DNA of 64,000 nt from Musa acuminata AAA Group (taxonomy: Eukaryota; Streptophyta; Magnoliopsida; Zingiberales; Musaceae): positions 4,486,501-4,550,500 of the forward strand of contig NC_088340.1 of NCBI RefSeq assembly GCF_036884655.1, read 5' to 3'. Positions 1-12,500 of the stretch are shown one piece after another. The notes beneath the pieces are model-generated. The model was not told the DNA's origin and searched no databases. It was given only the letters and a program-made list of their open reading frames with translations. Positions within the stretch are counted from its first letter, which is position 1; the number at the start of each line of letters is the position of its first letter. The translations under genes and the position numbers were made by a program.

Positions 1-125
1 CGGAGGGCGAGGATCTCGTCGGCGAGGACGACGAGGGCATCGAGGAGGACACTCGGGCGGACGTTGGCGCCGGGCTGCACCACCGGAAGCGCCAAGAATC
101 TCCGGCGGTCGGAGGGACGTGGCAT
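1..125 (-). CDS. U-box E3 ubiquitin ligase, PUB18/19-like (N-terminal part only)
   Basis: Reading leftward from the ATG at 125-123 the frame stays open to the window edge (41 codons) and is GC-rich. The N-terminus carries RRRFLALPVVQPGANVRPS followed by LLDALVVLADEI. This resembles the start of plant PUB18/PUB19-type U-box proteins, where an RR-(I/F)-L-(T/A)-(F/L)-P-x-V-x-P motif is followed by a leucine-rich helix of the U-box N-terminal domain. Members of that group are E3 ubiquitin ligases with a U-box and ARM repeats, and the Arabidopsis pair dampens ABA and drought responses. The U-box and ARM repeats would lie outside the window, so the assignment rests on about 40 residues and is tentative. 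A TATA-like box lies about 85 bp upstream and ABRE-like motifs lie further upstream, which fits an ABA-linked gene. Confidence 0.5.
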   Translation of the reverse strand, partial: MPRPSDRRRFLALPVVQPGANVRPSVLLDALVVLADEILAL

Positions 126-210
126 CTTGATGGAGACAAAGAGACAGCAGCGAATCCAAAATGCTGAAGGAATCTGTAAACTGTACGCTGCGACCTTCAC
201 CGGGGTCCCC

Positions 211-217
211 ATTTATA
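211..217 (-). promoter_or_regulatory. TATA box of the U-box gene
   Basis: The minus strand reads TATAAAT here, about 86 bp upstream of the ATG at 125. This is a normal plant distance for a short 5' UTR. A GACACGCGT motif at 237-245 (reverse ACGCGTGTC, the CE3-type ABA coupling element) lies just upstream. Confidence 0.45.
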
Positions 218-617
218 GAAGCCACGGGGTACGAGCGACACGCGTCGGTCCAAGAAGTGCCTCTTCTGCGTCGAGGACGGCGGCCGCGATCGGGTCCCTC
301 GGGGACGCGTGGCGAAAGATAACGCCCGAGCCCCGGATGTTTCGTGCGTCAGAGGGCCAATGCCGCGCGGCCGACATTACCTAAGCGACGCTGTGGAGCG
401 TCAGGCAGCAAATAAATCAGAACACCAATAGATCACCGACAAGAAAGCTTAAAGATGACGCTCCTGCGTCGGCAGGCACATCGGATCGCGGAGATCGGGA
501 TTGGGATTAATGTCGTTATTATATGCGTACAAACCAAAAGCGTTCAGGAAATGGATTTAAGGCGGGACCCGTGGCACGCGGAGAGCGGGGGCAAACCTGT
601 GGGGTCTACGCGTACGT

Positions 618-725
618 ACGTGTATCGCGCTGTCAACAGTCTAAACCTAGACGTGGCAGATAGCGAGGATGTGGGTCGGAAGGCTAAGCCTGCACGCGAT
701 AACACGTGGCCAGGATTACGTGTGG
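618..725. promoter_or_regulatory. Cluster of ABRE/G-box-like ACGT motifs
   Basis: Within about 110 bp there are four ACGT-core motifs: ACGTGTA at 618, ACGTGGC at 651, CACGTGGC at 703 and ACGTGTGG at 718. ACGTGGC and CACGTGGC match the ABRE/G-box core bound by bZIP factors. They lie about 490-600 bp upstream of the U-box gene start. Function is inferred from motif sequence only. Confidence 0.4.
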
Positions 726-1582
726 GCTGATAATAACATGACAATTGTGGGGGTTTGTGAGATTAAACATGCAATTAATTTGCATGATGTGTCAAATCAT
801 GAGGTCTCATTGCAGCAAACACCTGACTCGATATTCCACGCTGAGAGAGACACGAGCACTCGTCTCATACGTGACTCCATAAATATCAGCCGGTAATGGA
901 GATTGTGGGGGTGGCCATGAAGACTTGCGTGCATGAAAGGTTTGGACACCGAGAGGCGAACCAATCCAACCTATCTGCACCGTTGATCATCGGGTGCACG
1001 CATCTAGAAGGCGAGTTCACCTTTTCTGCCCCCTCTCTCTCCGGAACTGGTGAGAACTGTTGTGGAATTTAGTAAGGGAGTTCGACCCATAACCTTTTGG
1101 CACTCAATCAATGATGATGGATTCTTCTATCATCATTTGATAGCAACATTTGTGCTAATTGAAGCCTGTTGTGATGATCGTACAGGGAGATTTGGATTTG
1201 CCATTATGGTGGGACTCTCCTTCCCCTGTTCCTATGAAATCACTCGAGGGTAGGGAAAGAGAAAGAGGTGATGTGCATCGGGAGACGGGGAAGTCAATGT
1301 CATCTATGAGGAGTCTGTCTCTCATCCTAATTCTGCGGTCAAAGTGCCAACCTCTGCAATTGCAGTAATCCATCACAAGCTTTCAAGGAGGAAGTTGCAG
1401 AACAGAACAGCGAGGAGTTCATCTATTCATGTCGATGACAGGACAGCATTGCAATCGAAATGATATAAGATAACAAAAGCGGGAATCGTTATTATTTGAA
1501 GCGTTAATGAAGCTTATTAGATCTGTCACAGATCTAAGGTTTCCGAATAACTTGCAACAAAAAGACAGTTTCACTAAGCCAT

Positions 1583-4500
1583 TTACAACCATGCAGGATT
1601 GTTCAAGGGAGTGACAACTGCCTTGATCTGCAAGTAGTTCTTGAGGCTGTCGATGCCCTTCTCCCTCCCTTGCCCGCTCATCTTGTAGCCACCAAAGGGA
1701 ATTGCGGCATCAAAGACATCGAAGCAGTTGATCCATACTGATCCAACCCTTAGGGCACGCATCAAGGTGTTTGCAGTATGCAGATTGTTAGTGAATACAC
1801 CAGCAGCCAGACCATAGCGAGTTTTGTTTGATCTTTGGATCACCTCATTGAGATCCCTGTCATAATCAATAAAATGTAATTAAGCAACAATTCAATCTAG
1901 GTTGCCTTTCGGGCCATCGAAAAGAAAAGATCGACTCGATACAGGTGTCTATTGATAGTTCATTTTTGGGTACAGCATATGTTGTTGATTCAGAAAGGAT
2001 CAGATTGCACCCAATTCAACAGCATATTTTAGTTTGGTACCAAATCATGAGCACAAAGAACCATAGGTATTTGTATAGACATTACACAGTTTTTGACATA
2101 GAATACTCACTTGAACTTAAGGATCGACTGAACTGGCCCAAAGATTTCTTCTTGTGCTATCTTCATACCATCCTAGAAAAGACAAGTATATCGCAATAGG
2201 ATTAGACTTTTGGTTAAACATACTTTGATGGTTATTGAAACTAGACATTTAACATTACCTGTACATCAGTGAAGATGGTGGGTTGAATGTAGTAGCCTTT
2301 GGTCCCTGCTCGAGTGCCTCCTGTTACAAGGGTAGCACCGTCTTCAACCCCAGATTTGATGTAATGCAAGATCTTGCTGAACTGCTCCTCGTCAATCTGA
2401 GATGTTATAGATTAACCAAAGACATTATTTACAGCTTTGCGGAGAGAAAAAGGATCAAGTACAAGAAAGATTCTTCTATCCGAAATTAGGCAAAGAGTTT
2501 TAGAGGCAATGAACATAGGTGTGCTTGCTTGAACAGAATTGCTATGCCAATGACATCGACATGAAGTATCTATTTCCTGTGGTTGTTGTTGTGGCAAGTG
2601 CTGATATGTACAATACTCTGCACATAATACTTGATACTTTCTTGTTCAGGAAGAAGACCAGAACCTAAACTTATGTTTCAGAAGGTAGACAAAGCTAGTG
2701 ACAACTATGTAAAATGAGATCTTGTTTCAACCAATTAAACGCCAGTGATTAGATATTTGGAATTTGCTGACCTTTCAAATAGATAATTCACATAATAAAG
2801 ATCACTATGAACTCATAAACGACAAGGGAATAACAAGTTCTGAAAATTAATCTAGGAGAGCATATAAAGAGCCAAAGGAAAAAGGTCCATAAATGTACCT
2901 GAGGGCCTTGTTCAACACCCTTAATGAAGGGGTCACCAACGACACGTTTTATCGCACGAGCTTTTGCTTTCTCTATAAACTCATCATATACACGCTCATG
3001 TACAAATGTACGAGACCCAGCGCAGCAGCACTGCCCCTGTAGAAGGTCATTCGTATCAGAAAACAGGTCTCCAAGCACACATTTATTTGCAACATTATAT
3101 AGTTACACAAACCTGATTAAAGAATAAAGCAAAATGCGCAAGCTCTACAGCCTGGTCGATATCAGCATCATCCATTATTATCATTGGAGATTTTCCCCCA
3201 AGTTCTAGTGTCACTGGCTTAAGATTGCTTCTTGCAGCCAGTTCGAGTACAATTTTGCCGGTGGTAGTAGATCCGGTAAAAGCAAGCTGATCAGAAATTG
3301 TAACATGGGATCAGAAACATACGAAGACAATCACCAATTATCTGTTTCAATGGTAGCCAATATTGGATGATAAGCATTCAATCTAAAAGCACTTGTGAAA
3401 GAGGATGATATTTAGGGACTAATAATTTTGATGCTTTTCTGAATCGTGCTATTACTCTCAGAATTTAAAAGTTCTTTCATTCAAAACCTGCCACCATATG
3501 TAAGATCTTGTCCCTGGCTAAAGAACTTCTTTGCCGATTAAGTAACCTCAGCCGATCAGTTATTATGTCCTAAATAGTTCATATAATGTCCTTTTGGTGA
3601 TGCAGTGATCATGCTTATACAATCATGCAACAAAAACTTGAAGGCCATAGGTTCACAGATATGATAAAAACTACAAAATCTGTAGTTTTTCCATATTGCT
3701 AACCAGTTTAAATTCCTGAAATTCACAAAGAAATTTTTAGCACCTTATCAACATCCATGTGACTAGCAAGAGCTGCACCAGCAGTAGGACCAAATCCGGA
3801 TATCACATTTAGAACACCCTCAGGAAGACCAGCCTGATTCAGAGGAGATGATTAAAATAAATCAGTAGGACAAGATAGAAACAGAGAGAAACAAAAATCA
3901 TGTCATTCATTTTTCACTTAAGAACAGAAGGTTAGTCCTCTCATCAAGCTTCTTTTTAAAATAGTATGCCAACCACTATAATTTACTACTCGAATACAAC
4001 AGCTTGACAAAGTTGTCCTGCCGGAAGATCAACTAAAGGAAAATAAAGGTAAAAGAACAAAAAAAAAGAAAATATTACAAAGAGGACAGTGTTGTTTTAC
4101 AAATCACTAGGAAAATGTTGTTTTACAAATCACAAACTAGTTCTTGAAGTTGCTTGTTTCTAAAGCTTACAAAGAGGTATTTTCCTTGCACATTATGGTT
4201 GGATGATAATTCTGTCTGTAATACACATTTGATAGCTAGTTATATGAAGTATTGAAATTAGTTCTTCACAATGAATGAAAATATTTCCTCCTTAAGATAG
4301 TTTAATATCCAGTCATTAGATGTACAAAGTACAGTGAATGCCAAAATACAGAAACCTGGGTCACAAAAAAAAAGATGCAATTGCTTCACCAACCTCAAGG
4401 AATAGCTTTGACACATATAGGGCAGATAAAGGAGTTTGTTCTGCAGTCTTCAGAACGATAGTGTTCCCACATGCTAATGCAGGCCCCACCTTCCAAGCAT

Positions 4501-6235
4501 ACATAAGAAGAGGAAAATTCCAGGGGATAATTTGGCCTGCAACACCAATTGGCTCATGCAAGACCTGAACATGGTGTGGGCCATCAGCTGGCACGACAAG
4601 CCCATGGATCTTATCTGCCCAACCTGGAAGATTCAGAAAGATAGAAATACATGATTTAGTAAAACAACAATACAAAAGATTGGCAAAAGGGTGGATCATG
4701 CCACTGTTATCTTTATCGTTTACCGGCATAGTATCTCATCAGACGTGCAAGCATTGGAATTTCAATTTGAGCAGCCTGTTCAAATGGCTTCCCATTGTCC
4801 CAAGTCTCAAGTGCAGCAATCTCATCATTGTGTTTCTCTATCAGATCTGCAAACCGGTTAAGTATGCGCGATCTTTCCTGCATCATCAGTATCAGGAGAA
4901 AATGGAAAGAATGACTCAAAACTCATAAGGAATTAGTATATAACGCGAACGGCTTAAGAAATGAGAACAATGACTCGAGCAGCAAAAGAAATGAAAAGTT
5001 CAGAGCTTTACATAAGCAGTCATCCTAGGCCATGGTCCTTCGTCAAATGCCTTGCGAGCAGCGGTGACGGCTCGGTTGACATCTTCGGCATCTCCTTCAG
5101 CAACCTGAGCAATGACTTCCCCGGACCTAGGATCTAAGGTTGGGAAAGTCTTTCCTGGTACCAAAATGAAAATGAAAATGACAAATTAAGCAATCCAACC
5201 ACGAGAAGATACCAAAACATTCTTGCTTCCAAAGAAGTTGAAAAATGCACCTGATGCTGAGTCCACAAATTTCCCATTTATTAAAAGCTGCGAGTACTTT
5301 ACTTGCACTGGTGGTGAAATCGGTTCTTCGATCGCCGCAGCAATGCTAAACCTTCGAAAGACCCCAGACGCCGAACCATCTATTCCTTGTTATGTCAACA
5401 TGTCACAAGTTGTAATCAGACTTGGTACTTCAGAGCATCACAGATTACAGTTTGCATCGACATGGAGCATTCTCAAGTCACACAAAGATTAGACTCTAGG
5501 AACCAAATAGTATTGTTTGTTCGTTCTTAAAAGACTAATAATCAAATACAAAAGACAGGGATCCTGTTCTCTCTCTCTCTCTCGGACAAATGTTTTCTTT
5601 GATCTAGCCAATGATTAACCAAAGATTAATTCACTTTTTTCATTTCTTAAAGTTGTTCCTTTGAGAAGTACGAAGACAGACCAACCATAGGCCCGCAACT
5701 TCATGAAGGGAAAATTCCAGTAGTAATCATGACGATACCTTAAAAATTAATCACGATAAAATGAAATTGAGATAAGCGATCGACATAATGATCTAAGAAA
5801 TCCTTCAATATTTTGTACTAATCCTAAATGAAAGGAGAAATAACATACGTATTTCAAATCTCTGAGGAACAAATGAAAGTGATCTATCGACTAAAAAACA
5901 CCACATAAATAAAAAGAACTCGATCTTTGCGCACAGAGCATAAAAAAATAATATCCTACCAACCAGAAAAATATAAAAATAATCGATCCCTCAAACATGA
6001 CCGCGAAAAAGGTATATCGAAAAAAAGGGCACAAACAAGATCCAGGTTTTGATGGCGGATTCACAACGTTAAGGATCAAAGACTCCCGATTAAGCGAAAC
6101 AAACACCAGAGAGCACGACCAATCCGATTTCTGCAAAGCATGGTCACCTTTCCGAAAGAGGGAGTAGGCGAGAGCGCGAGAAGAAGCGGAGCGAGAGCGC
6201 GAGAGGAGAGAAGACGCGATCCACCGAGCCGCCAT
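1583..6235 (-). CDS. ALDH2: Mitochondrial aldehyde dehydrogenase, ALDH2 family (ALDH2B/RF2-like), 11 exons
   Basis: Exons in transcript order: 6235-6148, 5379-5251, 5154-5012, 4877-4724, 4623-4394, 3833-3744, 3286-3113, 3036-2899, 2396-2259, 2172-2111, 1856-1583. All junctions are GT-AG, and the lengths sum to 1620 bp, i.e. 539 aa, normal for the family. It oxidises aldehydes (acetaldehyde class) to acids with NAD+ in the mitochondrial matrix. Residues 1-30 are rich in Arg and Ser with no acid, a typical matrix presequence. Motifs include FTGSTTTGK near 281-289, LELGGKSP with general-base Glu306, and [11 protein letters not shown] with catalytic Cys340. The Glu-to-Cys spacing of 34 residues matches human ALDH2 (268/302). 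The C-terminus [15 protein letters not shown] is typical of plant ALDH2B. Maize RF2A, a male-fertility restorer, is in this group. A second first-exon copy lies upstream at 7908-7974. No defect was seen. Confidence 0.95.
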
Positions 6236-6277
6236 AGCCTTTATTGCAGCCGAAACCCAGTACCGGGAACCAAGATG

Positions 6278-6304
6278 CGAGAGAGAGAGAGAGAGAGAGA
6301 GAGT
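6278..6304. repeat. (GA)n microsatellite, ALDH 5' flank
   Basis: About 13 GA dinucleotides lie roughly 45 bp upstream of the ALDH start codon, probably in its 5' UTR. On the transcribed strand this is a CT tract, a common feature of plant leaders. Confidence 0.85.
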
Positions 6305-6343
6305 AAATGAAGCACCCTCTGCGATTCTCTGCACCCGCATACA

Positions 6344-6356
6344 GGGGGGGGGGGGG
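6344..6356. repeat. G13 homopolymer run
   Basis: Thirteen consecutive G residues lie about 110 bp upstream of the ALDH ATG, next to a GA tract. The sequencing length of such runs is often unreliable. Confidence 0.75.
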
Positions 6357-7907
6357 CTCCGACTTTAATGGGTGGAAGGGGGAAGAAGAAAGAAGGGCAA
6401 AACGGTAAATATAACTCCAAGTGATGGACCACAGCCTACCAAAACACTCACCCTCCGTCTCTGTCTCAATAACACAAACTCGTGGGCCCCATGTTTCATG
6501 TCACATGAGAAGGGTCTTTGGTAGACGGCGTCGGTACGGGAAACCAACCCGTTGAAGGATTATGGTACATTGCTCGGAGCATAATATCCAGTTCTCAAAA
6601 GAGGCAAGAGAAAATCCACGGCAACCGCCAGCTGTGAATCCAAAAGTACAAGAAAACAAAATAGATAAATATTATTACTATAATGGGTAATGCGCAGCAT
6701 GCACCGATTATTCTTTAATCAAATGATTGATCAGATGCATAGCATATCCAATTCTTCATATACCCAAAGAGAGGATTGAAAGTTGTGTCTCATTTACTCG
6801 ACGCTCAATTCATCAAAGGGATGATGAGAAGCTATCCTGGAAAATTTGGCCAAACTTTGAACGTCTGACTTCCACATTTAGCTGCCTTCTCTGACTCCAT
6901 TAAATGGCTCTCTCTCTCTGTGTTTTCATATGAATGATTTTTCAAAGACTGCATTCGCATTAGTAATGAAGAGACTGTTCTCGGTTGATATCTTGCTGCA
7001 TTTTCTTGTAGATCTAATCCAAATCCCTCCAGAAATGCGACTTGACTTTTCTGGATCTCTGGCTTTTTCCAATTAATGGCAGTCAAGATGGGGCCATGGA
7101 AAGAGGCAAGCCATGGAAGTGACAATGCAATCCATTGTAGCAAACTGTTCTCTCTCGCTCTCTCTCTCACGGAGGGAGTGTTCTATCTCAGATACTAATC
7201 ACCCCTAGCAAACACGTTCCCTAAAAATTATTGGATCATATCGGTTTGGTTCCAACTCAGAATCCACTCGCCTTTAAGATTCTCTAAGACAAAGTTTGGT
7301 GTATTCCAAACGTATCTATCAGATCAAATCTGTGAGAGAACAAAATTTTTGTGACATTTCGCGGTGTCTATTATGCGAGAAAGAGATGAATGAGCCAAAA
7401 GGGATGACCTGCAACAGTCCATGGAAGGAGGACCCGCCGTTAGAATCCAAGCTATCATAAAGACAAGTCGACAAGCAGTACGTGCATCTAATCTGAGTGG
7501 TTGGGCTACAGAAATCTTGTACAAGAACCTGCAGCTGATAAAGACTTGAAGGATATGGTTTCAGATAATGATTCCCTGCATTCATAGGTCCGGTGAGGAT
7601 TCAGAAGCTAACTTTGCTCCGGCTATGATACCATTTATCGTCGATCCGATCGGATAACCGGGTTTAGAAAACAGACTAATATCTTCGCTATATCATACAT
7701 GTTCCAAAGATATGATATGGAAGACTGTCAACGCATGCAGCAGGTGGGAGTTGACTCGGAAGCACGAGGAAAAGTCTTACGGCGTGAAGATAAAGGATTT
7801 TGAATGACAAGATGAGATTTTGATGATGAATTCGAAGCGACAAGGATCGAATGCCTAAGCGTGAGGGAGAAGGTATGAGCGATATAGTTTCTGTGAAGCA
7901 GAGTCAC

Positions 7908-7974
7908 CTTTGCGGAAGAGCGGAGCGGCCAGAGAGCGGAAGAGGGCAGAGGACGCGATCCTTCGTCCCGCCAT
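7908..7974 (-). other. Duplicated ALDH first exon: alternative first exon or gene remnant
   Basis: The minus strand encodes MAGRRIASSALFRSL then AAPLFRK, followed by a GT donor (AAAG/gtgac). It closely parallels the ALDH first exon at 6235-6148, which starts [11 protein letters not shown] and ends SLFRK before the same kind of donor. Both exons end in phase 1, so this one (67 bp, 22 codons plus one base) could splice in frame to ALDH exon 2 at 5379. The leader similarity extends upstream: both have a CT tract and a related ggcaaaa-cgtaaatata stretch (near 6395 and 8126). The copy is Arg/Ser-rich without acids and would also be a mitochondrial presequence. Either it is a second promoter/first exon of ALDH or a relic of a tandem gene copy. 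Transcript data would decide. Confidence 0.6.
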
Positions 7975-8011
7975 GGCTTTTGTTGTTGGGCGAAGCTTCC
8001 TACCCAGAGAC

Positions 8012-8013
<2 letters not shown>

Positions 8014-8057
<44 letters not shown>
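8014..8057. repeat. (CT)n microsatellite
   Basis: About 22 CT units lie just upstream of the duplicated ALDH exon 1. This corresponds in position to the GA tract at 6278-6304 in the proximal copy. Confidence 0.9.
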
Positions 8058-8060
<3 letters not shown>

Positions 8061-8091
8061 AATGCTCTGCTCCGTGGAAATGGGATCTGGA

Positions 8092-8098
8092 GTTTATA
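8092..8098 (-). promoter_or_regulatory. TATA box upstream of the duplicated ALDH exon
   Basis: The minus strand reads TATAAAC, about 120 bp upstream of the ATG at 7974. The equivalent place in the proximal copy (near 6362-6370) reads ATTAAAG, a poorer match. Confidence 0.4.
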
Positions 8099-8210
8099 GC
8101 GGTGAAGAACGGAGGAACAAGGTAGGGGCAAAATCGTAAATATAATAGGCAATGCTCTATCCTCACTCATGAGTTTGTATTTTTGGGCCCACAAAACTTG
8201 GGCACGTCTT

Positions 8211-8601
8211 GTGTAATTGAATTATTCAAAGGATGATGTCATCTTGTTTGAGGCTTAGATGAATAAAATAAATAGGAAAAGTCACAAAAGGGTTTTCCAA
8301 AATCATTCATTCGAATTTTTATTTTCGAAGTTTATTGCGTAAGATTATATTCTCAAACATATCCATTTGAAGTTGATTTGATCGAAACAGACAGCCGAAA
8401 GAGATTCAAGTTGAGAACAAAATAGAAACATTATCCTCATTATTCCAAACAAATGGGAAGGGATTTTGGATTATATTGGTGTAGAAAGACTTCCACGTCA
8501 AAGGAAAAAAAAAACAAATTAATAACATTATATTCCTATTAATTGTTTGCCTTTGTTGATAAGGAACCATAAAAACACCTTACTATCCTATCAAGTATGT
8601 C

Positions 8602-8664
<63 letters not shown>

Positions 8665-9532
8665 TATATACCAATATTAGATTAATACTTCAAGAATTAA
8701 AATTAACATATGAGAATTTTAAATATAAAATTCTCACCAAAAAGGTTTGATACATCTCTAAATAAGTTTGATACACCAATATTAGATCAATATTTAAACT
8801 CTCAATTTAAATATAAGTAAATTTGATATATTACTACTTGACTATTGTTTTAGGTGTAACACCTAAAGGTTGAGGGTTGAAAGTTTATTCGATCAAATTT
8901 TTACACCCAAAATATTAATTTCAGATATTGTGTATCTAAATCATAAAGGAATAAAAAATTTATATAATATATTTTTTTTCTAAACAATTGGTGTTGTGAT
9001 TGTATACCAAATCTACTTATCAAAGTTGAAGTTTCAAGATTTTATTTGATAATTTTATTCAATATGTTCTATATATAGAATATTGATATGATGGTGGTGT
9101 AGATTATATATGCTTACTAGAGGTTGAGTGGTTGAGACCATTCAATAATTAAAGAATGTATTGTATGTTATTTAATATAATAATTTTTAAAAAATATATT
9201 AAAAATATCATTCAATAAGTAAGGACTTTTTTACTTTCAATAACAAATATTATCTTTTCCATTTATATTTTAAAAAATAAAATTTTGAAATAAAAAAGAA
9301 TAAGATTGTTTGGATTTTGGGATAATTTGTGTATTATAATTTTCATTCCTAATGAATTATTATTTTTCATTTCTCAAAAAACTCATCAACATTAAATAAA
9401 AAAATATTGGGAGATATAGCCATTGAATCTATTAAAAACAATACAAAACGTTACCTGTCAAAAGATAAAAAGATGCTCATATGTTTACATCAAATGGTGA
9501 CATTTGCTTGGGCTCTAAGACTTACCTTCCAC
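8211..9532. other. AT-rich intergenic spacer
   Basis: Low-complexity AT-rich DNA with the compound microsatellite listed separately. I see no gene, RNA or clear element end. Confidence 0.5.
8603..8671. repeat. (ATT)n followed by (TA)n microsatellite
   Basis: About 18 ATT trinucleotides run directly into eight TA units in an AT-rich spacer. The apparent poly-tyrosine reading frame here is a product of the repeat. Confidence 0.9.
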
Positions 9533-12500
9533 CCTAATAGGAAAAATAACAACGCTACCAACTTAATCTACCACTTAGGCTAAAAAGCTACATAAGCAAA
9601 GCTAAGAGTAACTTATGGAAATGGTTCGCTAGCCTTCGCCTATCTTGACCTATAGAAAAAGGCCAGGTATGATAGAAAAAGCAATGGTACAAACATAGCA
9701 TTGCTAAATCGTTCAATCGTGGGACATCACTTGGAATCGACACGCATACAAGAGCTCATGTTGTTCCCTCATGCGGTTGCTTGATTGGAACACAATCCCT
9801 GAAGAAGTTGCATGAATTAATCATCGCTACATAGCAACCAAACCCTTCCTCTCAACTTCCTCTCGATTGCATTGTCGGTCGCCAGCGATCCATTGCTCAT
9901 GATCATAATTTTGGAAGAGGTCACATGTTTAATCACAAAGAATATTAATTCTTAACAACGTGGCTCGACTCTTCGAGCACCTAACGTCTATCCTCATCCC
10001 TTATGCATTTTAGGCATAATCTTATTTTGATAGATAGTGTGCCTCTAGTCATCATTCAAATATATGTTGGGAAACTGGGGAGAGCATCACATGTGCAACG
10101 AAAAAATAAAATAAAAATTAATTTCTCTAAAAAATATATTTATATCGAATCACGCGTGACGATTAGGAGCAAAAAACTTGTGAAATAAAAAACCACGTAA
10201 GATGCAATACAGTCTCACATAAGGAAACTTATATATTCCTGATCTGTAGATCCCAATTTGTGGATGAATGAGATCTCGCGTTCTCTTCTCTAGCGGTGAT
10301 CTACATAGCAGATGAAGTGGCAACACACCTCCTCTCATAACGCCTTCTTTTCTTACTTTCGTGTACCACCACCATACAACAAAGACAGTCCTTATTATTG
10401 CTCTCTCATACTAGAGAGGGGGTAGTCGGCTGAGGAAGAAGCAAGGAGGGAATGATAGGGTGCGACAGCTATTGGGTCTAGTCTTATAACATTTTTAGCC
10501 TCATATCCCTTATATAGATAGCTCTCTTTGCTAACCTTAATGGATCCGACTCTATTAAGTATTGGATCTCTATCTAATTACCTTAGCATTCTGGATATTG
10601 AATCTTCATCCAATTGTCCCTTACTGAATGAAAGTTGGATCTCTAAGCTTGGGTCTCACCTAATGGATCCAATAAAATAAGAGCTTATTAGATATCATAT
10701 ATCAAATCCTTTATTCATAGTGTCATTCATCATATATGTGTGACCATCTAGGTTCAATACTGAGCTGGCAATGAGTTGCACTCATTAGAACTTATTCTGA
10801 TTCAGTGAATTATTATCTCATAATAATTTACTCAACTCATCAACTATAGACATACTAGGCCACTACGTTATAGTTTCCAAGCGGTATAGGAGGATCTAAT
10901 CTATTGGACTTATATGCCCTCAGTTATCATGTATCTATAGTTTATCATTCATCCAATATCTTAGAAATCGTATATCATGTATGGTACTATCAAGCCTATA
11001 CAAATTCTACTTGAGTCTTACTCTAATCAGATTCTTTCGAAGAACTCATTCTCTCTCAATCCGAATGACCCTAGCTAGTGATTTGTTTGAGTGAGAACAC
11101 AAGAGATATTCCTCTTATGACACCGAGAGTGGATGATCCTCTATTGACACTCAATTGCCCTTGTAAGATTGACTACCACTCCTGATAACCGACTATGCTA
11201 AATCTAGAACTTCCAAACCTATAAGTCTGATATCAAAAGTGGAGTACTCATATAAGGCATCCTTGGTATCTTAAGTCTAAGAACTAGATACACAACTAGG
11301 ACCACAGAACTATTGTCTAACGATGATGTATCATTAACTATCCAATATTCCGTGAGCCAAGACCTGCTACGATAGATTAATACCCTTGCTATGACGACTG
11401 AGCCAAGATCCACAATGGCAACTCCTACAAACAGTGATCGAAATCTCCAACAACGATTGAATATGCAACGATAGACCCCTACTCCCACAAGCAATAATCG
11501 AATCCACAATAATAGATCCTTACTGCGACAACGACGATCGAGGCAAGATTTGCAATGATGGACCTACTCCTGCTACAGTGGTCAAGGCAAGATTTGCCCT
11601 AACAAACCCTATACCTGTTAAGCAATCAATAACAAAAACCCACTATGACGGACAAACTCGATGTCAACACTCAAGAAAAACCACTACTGCAGGACAACAC
11701 CCATAGATCGACACAGAACCATGCACCTAAACAATATGCCTCGAAGCTCTCGCTATAGCCTCGAAGCATACCTTTTGGGGGATGAATGATAGGGAAAATA
11801 ATAGCACTACCAACTCACCCGGCCACTTGGGCTAAAAAAGCCACCTAAGCAAAGGCATGAACAACTCATAGGAATGGTCCACCAGCCTTCGCCTATCTTG
11901 ACCCACAGAAAAAAGGCTAATGAAGCCTGATAGTGAAAGCAATAGCACACATATTGCATCGTCGGCCAAGTCATGGGATGTCACTTAAAATCGATATGCA
12001 CATAAGAGCTTGTGTCATTCCCTCACACGATTGCCCAACCAAAACACGATCCCTAGAGAAGTCGCACGAGTTGACCATCGTTACATGATGACCAAACCTA
12101 TCCTCTCAACTTCTCCTCGATCATGTTGTCGGTCACTAGTGATCCGTCACTTATGACCATAATTTCGGAAGAGGTCATATGTTTAATCACAAGAAACATT
12201 AATTCTTAATGATGTGACCCGTCTCTTCGAGCACCTGAAGCTAATCCCCATTGCCTGTGCATTTCAAGCATAATCCTACCCTGATGGATGGCACACCTCC
12301 GGTCGTTCTTCTCGAACGTAACCAATAAAAAGACGTGTTCACTAGGTGTCAATATAAATAAACCCCTGATGATATGAGAATTTGAAGGGAGAGGAGGGGA
12401 TGAGCAACCGATTACCTTCCACCAATAAATCATGTATAAAAGCCAGCCCCCAAAATACAGACGGGGAAGGACTAAACCTAAAACTCTTCTAAGTTTTGTT

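Larger units (their letters stand above)
126..1582. other. Intergenic: U-box gene promoter and ALDH 3' flank
   Basis: The left part is GC-rich promoter sequence with the motifs listed separately. The remainder is mixed-composition DNA leading to the 3' end of the aldehyde dehydrogenase gene. Short open frames occur on both strands, but none has splice support or a recognisable family. No RNA gene was recognised. Confidence 0.5.
6236..7907. other. ALDH proximal promoter and spacer to the duplicated exon 1
   Basis: 6236-6450 is the proximal ALDH leader/promoter. 6560-7850 contains no recognisable ALDH exon 2 or later exon on the minus strand, and no other coding signal I could support. If the upstream exon copy is transcribed, this stretch would be intron or outer leader of the ALDH gene. 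Confidence 0.5.

Noticed and set aside
455..896. Overlapping open frames upstream of the U-box gene
   Set aside because: No domain, no splice support, and the region is better explained as promoter with ACGT motifs.
8547..8750. Frame with a long tyrosine run
   Set aside because: Entirely a translation of the (ATT)n/(TA)n microsatellite.
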